From NCBI RefSeq assembly GCF_015674855.1, contig NZ_JADMLG010000001.1, positions 186,001 through 250,000 on the forward strand: 64,000 nucleotides of DNA, given 5' to 3'. The notes below the pieces were generated by a model. The model saw nothing but the letters and a program-made list of their open reading frames with translations, did not search any database and was not told the origin of the DNA. This document shows positions 12,587-21,224 of this stretch, one piece after another. Within the stretch, counting starts at the first letter, position 1, and each line of letters opens with the position of its first letter. Source of the DNA: Nocardia bovistercoris. GTDB lineage: Bacteria > Actinomycetota > Actinomycetes > Mycobacteriales > Mycobacteriaceae. The translations under genes and the position numbers were made by a program.

Positions 12587-13297
12587 TCAAGCGCGCAGGT
12601 GCTCCTCGTAGAAGCCGAAGATGCGTTGCCAAGCGTCGGCGGAAACCTCGGGATCGTAGGGGGTGCCCGCGACCTTCATGAACAGACCCTTCGGCCCGGA
12701 GTAGTTCTGGAAGAACGAGTGCGAGGTGTTCGGGTAGATGCGGAAGTCGACCGGAACGTTCTTGCGTTGCAACGCGTCCCGATACCGTTCGATGTCGGCG
12801 GCGGGAATGTAGCGGTCGGCGTCGCCGTAGCTGGCGACCACGGGGCACGGGTCGGTCAGCAGGTGGTCGACCTCCTTGCCGGGAAACAGCATGCCGTAGT
12901 TGACCGAGGCCACGTCGAACATGCCGCGACCGGCGCTCACCAGTGCGAACCGCCCGCCCATGCAGAACCCCATGACACCGACGCGGCCCGTGCAGTCCGC
13001 CCGCGCCGTCAACGTCTCCCGCGCGCGCTGGATCTGGTCGAATACCGGTCCCTCGTCACGCAGTAGACCGCGGAACACCTGCTGCACGCACAACCCGCGC
13101 TTGTAGAGTCGCGGGCCGAAGGCGAGGTAGCCGTTCGCCGCGAGATGGTCGCAGACGCGGCGCAATTCGCCGGTGAGTCCGAAGGCGTCGTGCAGGACGA
13201 CGACTCCCGGAAACGGGCCTGCGCCCGCCGGTATCGCGAGGTGGCCGCCGTCGACCTCGATGGTCGAGATGTCCGCGGCGCCTGCGGGGTTGCTCAT
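12587..13297 (-). CDS. Dienelactone hydrolase family protein
   Basis: Alpha/beta hydrolase of 236 residues. The DLH family nucleophile is a cysteine and is seen here in GFCMGG (about residue 113). Asp in SYGDADRYIP and His in YPNTSHSFFQNY complete the triad. Members hydrolyse dienelactones in chloroaromatic breakdown, but many actinobacterial copies act on other esters or are uncharacterised. ATG 13297 gives the normal family length; longer frames add an Arg/Gly-rich segment without similarity. It is convergent with ctaA and its promoter must lie in 13298-13508. Confidence 0.85.
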   Translation of the reverse strand: MSNPAGAADISTIEVDGGHLAIPAGAGPFPGVVVLHDAFGLTGELRRVCDHLAANGYLAFGPRLYKRGLCVQQVFRGLLRDEGPVFDQIQRARETLTARADCTGRVGVMGFCMGGRFALVSAGRGMFDVASVNYGMLFPGKEVDHLLTDPCPVVASYGDADRYIPAADIERYRDALQRKNVPVDFRIYPNTSHSFFQNYSGPKGLFMKVAGTPYDPEVSADAWQRIFGFYEEHLRA

Positions 13298-13508
13298 CGA
13301 ATCTCCGATCCGTTCCGACAGCGATCTCTTCGGACTGTACGCGGTACGACAGCTCCCGCCGCACGGCGAGCGCCCGTCACGCGCGCGACCGTCCTGTTCG
13401 TTCGCGTGACGGCCTTGTTCATCGCCTTGTTCGTCCATGCGACCTGCCGTGGAACGACGACCGCCCGCCCCCTGAAGGGACGGACGATCGCTTTGTATGG
13501 TTCGGCGC

Positions 13509-15140
13509 TTACCGAACGCCTGCCCCGACCTCGCTCCGCTCGTCGTCCGCGCGCACGGCGGCATCGGTGTCCTCCGCACGCATCGGATCGAGTGCGGGAT
13601 CGATATCGATGGTGCGGCGCAACGGATGATTCGGCAGCAGCGTCGCCGCGATCAGGGCGACGACCGTGGCGCCCGCCGCGATGAGGAAGATCCGGCCGGT
13701 CGCGTCACCGTAGGCGGCGCGCACGATCGCCTCGATGGGCGCGGGCAGCGATCCGAGGTCCAGAGTGCCGCCGCCCGACGTGCCGGACGGGACACCGAGT
13801 TTCGCGAACCCTTGCGCCGACAGTTCCCCGACCCGCGTGGCAAGCACCGAGCCGAGCACCGAGACCCCGATCGCACCGCCGAAGGTGCGGAAGAACGCCA
13901 CGCTGCTCGAGGCCGCGCCGATATTGTGCACGCTCACGGTGTTCTGCACGGCGAGCACCAGATTCTGCATCATCATGCCGACCCCGAGTCCGACGACGGT
14001 GATGTAGCCGCCGACCAACCACAGGTTCGTGGCGTGGTCGATGGTCGACAGCAGCGCGAATCCGACGACCATCAGCGCACCGCCCGCGACCACGAATCGC
14101 TTCCACTTGCCGAATCGGGTGATGAGCTGTCCCGAGCCGACCGAGGCGATCAGCATGCCCGCGACCAGCGGGATGGTCAGCACACCGGCCACGGTCGGCG
14201 AGTAGCCGCGCGCGGTCTGGAAGTACTGGCCGAGGAAGGTGGTCGCGCCGAACATGCCGACGCCGACCGCGATCGAGGCGATGATCGCCAGTCCCGTGGT
14301 GCGCTCGGTGACGATCGGCAGCGGAATGATCGGTGACTTCGCCCGGCTCTCCACCCACAGCGTCGCGAGCAGCAACAGCACACCCGCGCCGACGTAGAGC
14401 GCGGTCTCGCGCGAGATCCAGTCGTAGTAACCGGCTTTGCCCGCGAAGGACACCCAGATCAGCAGGATCGAGACGCCCGCGGTGAGCAGCGCGGCGCCGA
14501 GCCAGTCGATGGAAACGCCAGGCTTGCGTTCGGTGGGCAGGCGCAGGGTGCGCTGCAACAGCACGAGCGCGATCACCGCCAGCGGGACGCAGACGAAGAA
14601 GCACCAGCGCCAGCCGAGCGGGCTGTCGACGATGACGCCGCCGAGGATCGGGCCGCCGGACATGGACACCGCCATCACCGCGCCCATGTAGCCGGAATAC
14701 CTGCCGCGTTCACGGGGCGCGACGATCGAGCCGATGATGGCGACGACCAGCGCGGTCAGCCCGCCCATGCCGATGCCTTGCACGACCCGCGCGACCAGCA
14801 GCAGCGGCACGGTGTGCGCGAAGCCCGCGATGATCGAGCCGATCACGAAGATGACGATGGCCGACTGGACCAGCGTCTTCTTGTTGAACAGGTCGGCGAA
14901 TTTGCCCCAGATCGGGGTCGACGCCGCGTTGGCGAGCAGGGCGGTGGTGATGACCCAGGCGTAGGCGGTCTGGGAGCCCTGGAGATCGCCGATGATGGTC
15001 GGCAGCGCCGTGGCGACGATCGTGGTGCTGAGCAGCGCGGTGAACAGCGCCGCCAGCAGCCCGGTCATCGCTTCGAGAATTTCGCGGTGGCTCATCGCGA
15101 AGGGATCACGCGGTGTCACCGCCTCGACTGAACTAGACAT
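13509..15140 (-). CDS. MFS drug exporter, DHA2 (14-TM, EmrB/QacA) family
   Basis: Proton-driven multidrug efflux transporter of 543 residues with 14 predicted helices. Family motifs are visible: FTALLSTTIVATALPTI in helix 1 (DHA2 motif D1 region), WGKFADLFNKKTL (motif A), and VVQGIGMGGLTALVVAIIGSIVAPRERGRYSGYMGAV (motifs B and C). A long extracellular loop precedes the last helix (LDLGSLPAPIEAIVRAAYGDATG). The C-terminus is a hydrophilic tail. The start overlaps the 3' end of the marR-type gene by 8 bp, so the regulator and pump share one transcript and are probably translationally coupled. Confidence 0.93.
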   Translation of the reverse strand: MSSSVEAVTPRDPFAMSHREILEAMTGLLAALFTALLSTTIVATALPTIIGDLQGSQTAYAWVITTALLANAASTPIWGKFADLFNKKTLVQSAIVIFVIGSIIAGFAHTVPLLLVARVVQGIGMGGLTALVVAIIGSIVAPRERGRYSGYMGAVMAVSMSGGPILGGVIVDSPLGWRWCFFVCVPLAVIALVLLQRTLRLPTERKPGVSIDWLGAALLTAGVSILLIWVSFAGKAGYYDWISRETALYVGAGVLLLLATLWVESRAKSPIIPLPIVTERTTGLAIIASIAVGVGMFGATTFLGQYFQTARGYSPTVAGVLTIPLVAGMLIASVGSGQLITRFGKWKRFVVAGGALMVVGFALLSTIDHATNLWLVGGYITVVGLGVGMMMQNLVLAVQNTVSVHNIGAASSSVAFFRTFGGAIGVSVLGSVLATRVGELSAQGFAKLGVPSGTSGGGTLDLGSLPAPIEAIVRAAYGDATGRIFLIAAGATVVALIAATLLPNHPLRRTIDIDPALDPMRAEDTDAAVRADDERSEVGAGVR

Positions 15141-15633
15141 CTACTTCCTGATTCTGTCGGGCATCGGATCGATGTGCCGGTGCGCTGTGGTGTGTGTGCG
15201 CGGTGAGGGCGTTCCTGAGTCGCCGGAGCGCGACGTAGGCCTGGTCGGCGTCGGTTTCGCTCCAGTCGGCGAGCGCGGTTTGCAGGCCACGCGCCCGCGC
15301 CGCGCGCACTCGCCGCAGCAGTTCGCGACCGTCCTCGGTGACATGGACGAGACTGGCGCGCCCGTCACCGGGATCGGCGTGCCTGTCGACGTAGCCTTCG
15401 GCGACCAGTTCGGTGACGTGCCTGCTCAGCGCCGAGGGGCTGATGCACAGGTCGACCGCGAGATCGACCTGTCGACACGGCCCCTTGGCCTCCAGGGCGC
15501 CGAGCACTCCGACGCCGCCGGGCAGCAGTTGCTCCGGCTCCGGATGCGACAGCACGACGCGCATCGCCCGCCCCATCAGGTAGAGCTCCTCGATGAGTTC
15601 CTGCGCGGTATCGGGCGATACGGCCACGGCCAC
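15133..15633 (-). CDS. MarR-family transcriptional regulator
   Basis: A winged-helix regulator of about 166 residues. The recognition region is KGPCRQVDLAVDLCISPSALSRHVTELVAEGYVDRHADPGDGRASLVHVTEDG, with the DxRas-type wing (DPGDGRAS). Flanking helices form the dimer interface. GTG 15633 or GTG 15627 is the probable start. It overlaps the downstream exporter gene by 8 bp. A strong promoter with a palindrome across its -10 box lies just upstream, which suggests autorepression relieved by a substrate of the pump. Confidence 0.9.
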   Translation of the reverse strand: MAVAVSPDTAQELIEELYLMGRAMRVVLSHPEPEQLLPGGVGVLGALEAKGPCRQVDLAVDLCISPSALSRHVTELVAEGYVDRHADPGDGRASLVHVTEDGRELLRRVRAARARGLQTALADWSETDADQAYVALRRLRNALTAHTHHSAPAHRSDARQNQEVDV

Positions 15634-15657
15634 TCCCCACACGAGATTACTTACTTG

Positions 15658-15677
15658 CAGAACACAACTATATTCTG
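15658..15677. promoter_or_regulatory. Probable MarR operator
   Basis: Imperfect 20-bp palindrome CAGAACACAACTATATTCTG with perfect 5-bp ends (CAGAA/TTCTG) and 14 of 20 positions symmetric. It covers the -10 box of the marR promoter, where a bound dimer would block RNA polymerase. Confidence 0.5.
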
Positions 15678-15695
15678 ATTGCTTGCGGTAATCAA
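15667..15695 (-). promoter_or_regulatory. Promoter of the marR-exporter operon
   Basis: On the minus strand a -35 box TTGATT (15690-15695) is separated by 17 bp from a -10 box TATAGT (15667-15672), close to the sigma-A optimum and striking in this GC-rich DNA. Transcription should start near 15660, about 27-33 bases before the GTG. Confidence 0.75.
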
Positions 15696-15827
15696 CTATC
15701 TGGGTACAGTGTTTCCCGTCACCCCGATCGGGGAACCCGCGATAACGAATCGGTGACGTATCGCGATCAATGAATGAGAACGCGGCGGACGGGTCGCGCT
15801 CTCGCGTCGAAGCAGGAAGGCCGTCCG

Positions 15828-16058
15828 ATGCCGAACCGCCCACCCCCGCCCGACATGACTCCGCTGGCCTCACTGGCCATCCTGCTCGGAGTCATCATGG
15901 TCCTCGCGGGCGTCACCCAGTCGGACCGAATCCCCGGCTGGGCAGCCGATTACGGCACCGCCCTGACCATCCTCGCCATCGGCGCATACCTACTGGTCGC
16001 CGGACGCGTACTGCACTGGGGCATAGGCGAACTACTCGACCCGGCCCGCAGCCGCTGA
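15828..16058 (+). CDS. Small two-helix membrane protein
   Basis: A protein of 76 residues with two predicted membrane helices (LASLAILLGVIMVLAGV and GTALTILAIGAYLLVAGRVL) joined by a short loop SDRIPGWAADY. I do not recognise a family. ATG 15828 is chosen because AGGAAGG stands 7 bases before it; an ATG at 15774 lacks a comparable site. It is divergent from the marR-type gene and convergent with the 117-residue protein gene. Confidence 0.65.
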   Translation: MPNRPPPPDMTPLASLAILLGVIMVLAGVTQSDRIPGWAADYGTALTILAIGAYLLVAGRVLHWGIGELLDPARSR

Positions 16059-16086
16059 CCGCACGCGCGCCGGAACTCCCACGGGA

Positions 16087-16440
16087 TCAGCGTTCGTTGC
16101 GCGCTTTCGGGAATCGGCGCTGACGCGCGACCCATCCCGCCATCTTGGCCCAGTGGCCGCTGCGCGGGGTGACCACCGAGGTCAGCTCGCGGTCCCATTC
16201 GTCGGCTTCGCTCAGGCCGTCGACCATCTCGATCAGCTTGCGCGCGGCGGGCATGTCGTCGACCATCCGGTCGCCGAGGATGCCGTCGGCGCCGACCAGG
16301 GTGACGCGCACGCCCGCGCGGCCGACCGGCTGCGGGACCGCGGTGGCCGAGCCGCCGTGTTCGGCGACGAAATTACGCACCGAGTCGACCACGGAGGAGG
16401 CGAGCCGGACTTCGGCCGGTGCGGCAGCTTCAACGCTCAT
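16087..16440 (-). CDS. Conserved actinobacterial protein (Rv1455-like position)
   Basis: Hypothetical protein of 117 residues. It has no signal peptide or membrane segment. Visible pieces are an N-terminal helix (VVDSVRNFVAEHG), a central beta-rich part (VGRAGVRVTLVGADGILGDRMVDD) and a basic C-terminus (WAKMAGWVARQRRFPKARNER). It is divergent from qor, the place held in mycobacteria by the hypothetical gene Rv1455. Function unknown. Confidence 0.8.
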   Translation of the reverse strand: MSVEAAAPAEVRLASSVVDSVRNFVAEHGGSATAVPQPVGRAGVRVTLVGADGILGDRMVDDMPAARKLIEMVDGLSEADEWDRELTSVVTPRSGHWAKMAGWVARQRRFPKARNER

Positions 16441-16500
16441 TCCGCCGAGTCTACCGGCGGGTAGGCGTCGGTCGGGATCGGTGGGTGTAGAACGGAGTCC

Positions 16501-17466
16501 GTGCGCGCCATTCAGGTTTCCGAACACGGCGGTCCCGAGGTGCTCGTCCTCACGGAGATTCCCGACCCCTGCCCCGGACCGGATCAGCTGCTCGTGGACG
16601 TCGAGGCCATCGGCGTCAACTACATCGACACCTACGTCCGCACCGGGCGGTACCCCACCGCGGTGCCGTATGTTCCCGGCTCGGAGGGCACGGGCGTGGT
16701 CGCCGCGGTCGGTGCGAATGTGACGGAATTCTCGGTCGGCGACCGGGTCGCCTGGGCCGCCGCCACCGGCGGCTACGCCGAACGGGTCGCCGTCGACGCG
16801 GCGGTCGCGGTCGCGGTGCCCGACGCGGTCGCGGCCGAGGTCGCCGCCTCCGCGCTGTTGCAGGGCATGACCGCGCACTATCTGCTCGAGTCGGTCTACA
16901 AACCCGAATCGGGCGAGTCGATCCTGGTGCACGCGGGCGCGGGCGGGGTCGGCCTACTGCTGACCCAGTGGGCGGCCGCTCGCGGCATCCGCGTGCTCAC
17001 CACGGTGTCGACCGACGAGAAGGCGGACCTCTCGCGCGCGGCGGGCGCGGCGGAAGTGCTGCGCTACGGCGACGAGGTGGCCGAGCGGGTGCGCGCGCTC
17101 ACCGGCGGCGCGGGCGTGGCCGCGGTCTACGACGGCGTCGGCGCGGCGACCTTCGAGACGAGCCTTTCCGCCCTGCGGGTGCGCGGCACCCTCGCCCTGT
17201 TCGGCGCTGCCAGCGGACCGGTACCGCCCTTCGACCTGCAACGCCTCAACGGTCTCGGCTCGCTGTTCGTCACCAGACCGACCTTGGCCCACTACACCCG
17301 CGATCGCGCCGAATTGCTGTGGCGCGCGGGCGATGTGCTGACGGCCGTGGCCAAGGGCGCACTGCACGTGCGCGTCGGGGCCACCTATCCCCTCGCCGAA
17401 GCCGCACGCGCGCACACCGATCTCGAGGCGCGCGCCACCACGGGCTCCCTGGTGCTGCTGCCATAG
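16501..17466 (+). CDS. qor: NAD(P)H:quinone oxidoreductase, zinc-free MDR family
   Basis: Cytosolic oxidoreductase of 321 residues that transfers hydride from NADPH to quinones, commonly by one-electron chemistry. The GroES-like half has VEAIGVNYIDTYVRTGRYPT, typical of quinone reductases, and lacks the cysteine ligands of zinc alcohol dehydrogenases. The Rossmann half has VHAGAGGVGLLLTQWA (about 142-157). GTG 16501 follows GGAG closely. It sits between the Rv1455-like gene and a TetR locus; in mycobacteria qor (Rv1454c) occupies the same spot. A short stem-loop at 17465-17485 follows the stop codon. Confidence 0.92.
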   Translation: MRAIQVSEHGGPEVLVLTEIPDPCPGPDQLLVDVEAIGVNYIDTYVRTGRYPTAVPYVPGSEGTGVVAAVGANVTEFSVGDRVAWAAATGGYAERVAVDAAVAVAVPDAVAAEVAASALLQGMTAHYLLESVYKPESGESILVHAGAGGVGLLLTQWAAARGIRVLTTVSTDEKADLSRAAGAAEVLRYGDEVAERVRALTGGAGVAAVYDGVGAATFETSLSALRVRGTLALFGAASGPVPPFDLQRLNGLGSLFVTRPTLAHYTRDRAELLWRAGDVLTAVAKGALHVRVGATYPLAEAARAHTDLEARATTGSLVLLP

Positions 17467-17619
17467 CACGGCGTGGAGCCGTGGCTGCCGTGTCCACCTC
17501 GCCCGACAGAACCGCGCAGGTCCGTCGGAGATCCAACTGGTGCACCCGCTGTCGACCGCGTACGAGGCGCCGCGACCACCGCGCTCAACAGTCCGAGGAG
17601 GCGCGCGGTGGCCGCGATA

Positions 17620-18222
17620 TCAGTAGTCACGGCCGGTGAGGCCGCGGTATACGAAGCGGGTCAGTCCTTCGATCGCCGCCTCGTCGGTGAGTCGCACCGT
17701 CCCGTCTTCTACAGCCGTCAGCAGGCCCTGCGTCATGAGGAACATCATGGCAAGACTGCCGTCAACGGTGCTCGGCAGCCGTAGCCCCTGCGCCACGAGA
17801 CCGTCGAGGTGGTCGGCGATGTCGGCCCGCTGTTCGACGCCGAAATCCTGCATGTACCGGGCGAATTCCTCGTTGACCGACGCGGCCTGGTCGACCGCGC
17901 GCAACACCGTGGCGTGCGCGCGGGCGAAGGTCCAGTAACCGGCGATGTGGTAGCGCACCGCCGTCGGGTCGCTGAAATCCGGGTTGTGGTCGGGGTGGAT
18001 CGCGCGCTCGTCGCCCGCCGCCGCGAGGTCGGCCATCAGCGATTGGAGCAGTTCTTCCTTGCTCGCGAAGTGGTTGTAGAACGATCCGGCGGCGCGGCCC
18101 GCCGCCGCGGTGATGTCGGTGATCTTGGTGTTGAGGTAGCCGCGTTCGGCGAACACCCGCACGGCCGCGTCCTTGAGCGCCCGCTCGGTCTGCGCCGACC
18201 GTTCCTGTCTGCTCATCGACAT
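17620..18222 (-). CDS. TetR-family transcriptional regulator
   Basis: Repressor of 200 residues. The N-terminal helix-turn-helix (about 10-56) reads ERALKDAAVRVFAERGYLNTKITDITAAAGRAAGSFYNHFASKEELLQSL, the TetR signature. The C-terminal ligand domain is helical and specific to this branch. ATG 18222 has AGGAGG 9 bases upstream; ATG 18216 is the next choice. It is divergent from an FAD aromatic monooxygenase gene, and a palindrome lies between them, so it most likely controls that gene in response to the enzyme's substrate. Confidence 0.92.
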   Translation of the reverse strand: MSMSRQERSAQTERALKDAAVRVFAERGYLNTKITDITAAAGRAAGSFYNHFASKEELLQSLMADLAAAGDERAIHPDHNPDFSDPTAVRYHIAGYWTFARAHATVLRAVDQAASVNEEFARYMQDFGVEQRADIADHLDGLVAQGLRLPSTVDGSLAMMFLMTQGLLTAVEDGTVRLTDEAAIEGLTRFVYRGLTGRDY

Positions 18223-18275
18223 CGCCGACCACCTCCTCTTGACGGGAGAACCTATCAAGTCCAATACTGAATATA

Positions 18276-18288
18276 GATTCACTGAATC
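18276..18288. promoter_or_regulatory. Probable TetR operator
   Basis: GATTCACTGAATC is a perfect 6-1-6 palindrome. It is nested in a wider inverted repeat with TGAAT at 18268-18272 and ATTCA at 18291-18295. It lies midway between the divergent TetR and monooxygenase genes in a locally AT-rich segment. Confidence 0.7.
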
Positions 18289-18326
18289 TGAATTCACCTG
18301 ATATCGACAGGACTTCGGAGCCGAAA

Positions 18327-19754
18327 ATGACACAGGTACTCGTAGTGGGCGCGGGACCGACCGGTCTGACCCTCGCCATCGAACTGGCCCGCCGCGACAT
18401 CGCGGTGCGGATCATCGACAAGACCGACGAGCACTTCGCCGGATCGCGCGGCGACAGCATCCAGCCGCGCACCCTCGAGGTCTTCGACGATCTGGGCGTA
18501 CTCGACGCGGTACTGGCCGCAGGCATCCCCACCCCGATCATGCGCGTCCACCTCGGCGGGCAGTTCGTCACCGAACGGCGCATGGCCGACCCGGTCGAGC
18601 CGACCCCCGACACCCCCTACCCGAACCTGTGGGTCCTCGGGCAATCCGACACCGAGGCGATCCTGCGCACCCGGCTGGCCGAATTCGGCGTCCACGTCGA
18701 ACTCGGCACGGCACTGACCGATCTCGGCAAGAACGCCGACGGCGTCACCGCGACCCTCACGCACGGCGCCACTACCGAGACCGTCACCGCCGACTACCTC
18801 GTCGGCGCCGACGGCGGCCGCAGCACCGTGCGCAAACTGCTCGGCATCCCCTTCGACGGCGTCACCGACGAATCAATTCGCATGCTGCTCGGGGACGTGC
18901 GGGCCGACGCGCTCGACCACGAATACGGATACTGGTTCGCCGCGTCCGAGGATCGCCCGATGGAAGGTTTCGCCCTGTCCCCGCTACCCGGCGGCCGCCA
19001 CTTCCAGTTCGCCGCCGGGCTCGACGCGGACACCGACCCCAGCCTGGAGACCCTCCAGGCGATGGCCGATCGCTACGCGGGCGTGCCGGGACTCACGCTC
19101 ACCGACCTGTCCTGGGTCACCGGCTGGCGTCCCAATATCCGCCTGGCGCAACGGTTCCGAGAAGGCCGAGCGTTCCTGGCAGGCGACGCGGCGCACGTGC
19201 ACCCGCCCACCGGCGGACAGGGCATGAACACCGGCGTGCAGGACGCCTACAACCTGGGCTGGAAACTCGCGGCCGCGCTGCACGGCGACGAGTCGGTGCT
19301 CGACACCTACGAATCCGAACGCCGCACCGTCGCCGCCCGCGTCCTCGGCCTCAGCACCGAACTGCTGGACAAACTGGTCGACGGCGACGAGACGGCCATG
19401 GAACGCGGGCCGCAGACCCGCCAGCTCGACATCAGCTACCGCGCACCGGACGACCACGGCCCGCTGGTGGCGGGTGACCGCGCACCGGACGCGCCGCTGC
19501 GCGACGCCGACGGACGAACGGTGCGGTTGTTCGACCTGTTCCGCGGACCGCACGCCACAACGCTGGTCTTCGGCGCGACCACCGCGCTGCCCGCCGCGTC
19601 CGACGCACGGGTCTACCGAGTGCTCCGCCCGGGCCTCGGCACCGCCGACCCGCACGTGATCGATGTCGACGGCCATGCGCACAGCGCGTACGCGGCCGAG
19701 GACGGGACTGTTGTGCGGGTCCGACCGGACGGGTACATCGGCGGACGCGACTGA
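18327..19754 (+). CDS. FAD-dependent aromatic monooxygenase (PheA/TfdB-like)
   Basis: Class A flavoprotein hydroxylase of 475 residues that uses NAD(P)H and oxygen to hydroxylate an aromatic or polyketide substrate. The dinucleotide motif VVGAGPTGLTLAIELAR is at about 6-22, the DG motif YLVGADGGRSTVRKLLGI at about 155-172, and the second FAD motif AFLAGDAAHVHPPTGGQGMNTG at about 285-306. The C-terminal 100 residues form the thioredoxin-like domain of this subclass (DHGPLVAGDRAPDAPLRDADG). The substrate cannot be read from sequence. The divergent TetR gene suggests inducible expression. Confidence 0.92.
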   Translation: MTQVLVVGAGPTGLTLAIELARRDIAVRIIDKTDEHFAGSRGDSIQPRTLEVFDDLGVLDAVLAAGIPTPIMRVHLGGQFVTERRMADPVEPTPDTPYPNLWVLGQSDTEAILRTRLAEFGVHVELGTALTDLGKNADGVTATLTHGATTETVTADYLVGADGGRSTVRKLLGIPFDGVTDESIRMLLGDVRADALDHEYGYWFAASEDRPMEGFALSPLPGGRHFQFAAGLDADTDPSLETLQAMADRYAGVPGLTLTDLSWVTGWRPNIRLAQRFREGRAFLAGDAAHVHPPTGGQGMNTGVQDAYNLGWKLAAALHGDESVLDTYESERRTVAARVLGLSTELLDKLVDGDETAMERGPQTRQLDISYRAPDDHGPLVAGDRAPDAPLRDADGRTVRLFDLFRGPHATTLVFGATTALPAASDARVYRVLRPGLGTADPHVIDVDGHAHSAYAAEDGTVVRVRPDGYIGGRD

Positions 19755-19850
19755 GCCCCACGGCGACACAGCGCGGAAATCGAGCACCGCCCGAAACCGA
19801 ACCCCGCTCGACCGCCGAGCACGAAGACCGGGCGGCCCTCGGTGTCCGAG

Positions 19851-20840
19851 CTATCCGAAGAAACTGCCGACCGTATCCCAGCCGAGCACGGAGTCCACCG
19901 CGAGACCGCAGAACACCACGGCCAGATAGTTGTTCGATTGCAGGAACAACCGCAGCGGTTTCACCGACTCCCCCCGGCGCACGCCCGCGTAGAGCTGATG
20001 CGCCATGAGCAGGAACCAGGCGCCCGCCACCAGCGCCACCGCGGTGTAGACCACACCGGTGGCGGGCGCCAGGGCCAGCGTGGTGAGCACGGTCAACCAG
20101 GTGTAGACCACGATCTGCTTGGTGACGGTCTGTTCGGTGGCAACCACCGGCAGCATGGGCACGCCCGCCGCCCGGTAGTCCTCCTTGTAGCGCATGGCCA
20201 GCGCCCAGGTGTGCGGCGGCGTCCAGAAGAAGATGACGCCGAACAGGGCGACGGCGGGCCAGCCGATGGTCCCCGTCACCGCCGACCAGCCGACGAGGGC
20301 GGGCATGCAGCCTGCCGCGCCGCCCCAGACCACGTTCTGCGAGGTGCGGCGCTTGAGGCCGAGGGTGTAGACGAAGACGTAGAACAGGATGGTGGCGACC
20401 ACGAGCACGCCGCTGAGCAGGTTCGCCTGCCACCACAGCCACGCGAAGGAGGCGACGCCGAGCGCGATGCCGAAGACGGCGGCGTGCGAGGTCGGCACCG
20501 CATCCCTGGCGAGCGGGCGCTTGGCGGTGCGCTTCATCACCTTGTCGATATCGGCGTCGGCGACGCAGTTGAGGGTGTTCGCGCTGGCCGCGCCCATCCA
20601 CCCGCCGAACAGGGTGGCCAGGATCAGCCCGATGTCGATGTGGCCGCGGTCGGCGAGCAGCATGGTGGGAATGGTGGCCACCAGCAGCAGTTCGATGACC
20701 CTCGGCTTGGTGAGCGCGATATAGGCCAGCGTGCGGCGCAGCAGCCGCGACGGTAGTCCATCACCCTGGAATCGCTCGGCAAGCGCCGTCGCGGAGGAGC
20801 CGTGCGCGCCATCGCCACCCGGCTTCTGCCCAATCCGCAC
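19851..20840 (-). CDS. ctaB: Protoheme IX farnesyltransferase (heme O synthase)
   Basis: UbiA-family prenyltransferase of 329 residues with about nine membrane helices; it attaches farnesyl to heme B to give heme O, the substrate of CtaA encoded at 11.6 kb. The first aspartate-rich motif is [24 protein letters not shown], and the second region is [33 protein letters not shown] 20840 is chosen because GGAG stands 6 bases upstream; it gives an N-terminal cytosolic leader of about 40 residues. It is divergent from tkt, as in mycobacteria. Confidence 0.95.
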   Translation of the reverse strand: MRIGQKPGGDGAHGSSATALAERFQGDGLPSRLLRRTLAYIALTKPRVIELLLVATIPTMLLADRGHIDIGLILATLFGGWMGAASANTLNCVADADIDKVMKRTAKRPLARDAVPTSHAAVFGIALGVASFAWLWWQANLLSGVLVVATILFYVFVYTLGLKRRTSQNVVWGGAAGCMPALVGWSAVTGTIGWPAVALFGVIFFWTPPHTWALAMRYKEDYRAAGVPMLPVVATEQTVTKQIVVYTWLTVLTTLALAPATGVVYTAVALVAGAWFLLMAHQLYAGVRRGESVKPLRLFLQSNNYLAVVFCGLAVDSVLGWDTVGSFFG

Positions 20841-21224
20841 TGTCTCTCCTCGCACGCTGTGCTCCGCATCCGGCAATGGAACGAGCAGCGCGCTCGGCAA
20901 CGGCGTGCCGATACGGCGGATTCCGATACAGCGCGGCTACTACTACAGAGGATGGTAGACCCTCGCCCGCTGCCCGCCGCCCCTCGCCCCTTTCCGCCCG
21001 CACCGGAATCCGGCGGATCGGGCCGCCGGATAGTGACCGATCCGACACTTGCGACCCCTACTTCGGCCACACCCGGCCCCGCCGTACCGCGACACGGTTC
21101 ACGGTAAGCCGGGTTACCGCGCCGCCGCTCAGCGGGCACATCTAGGGTGGGAGCAGACATCCGGCACTCAGCCGCCCGCTACACACACCGCCGTCGACGA
21201 ATCAATGTCAGGAGAACCTCGGTC
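20841..21224. promoter_or_regulatory. Divergent ctaB-tkt regulatory region
   Basis: A 384-bp spacer without a supportable gene. It holds an 18-bp palindrome at 21102-21119 and, nearer ctaB, two direct copies of CCGATAC at 20908-20914 and 20923-20929. Promoters for both genes must lie here. Confidence 0.6.
21102..21119. promoter_or_regulatory. 18-bp palindrome upstream of tkt
   Basis: CGGTAAGCCGGGTTACCG is symmetric at 16 of 18 positions, with perfect 6-bp arms CGGTAA/TTACCG. It is centred about 115 bp before the tkt GTG. It is a good candidate operator for the pentose phosphate operon; no cognate regulator is adjacent. Confidence 0.5.
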
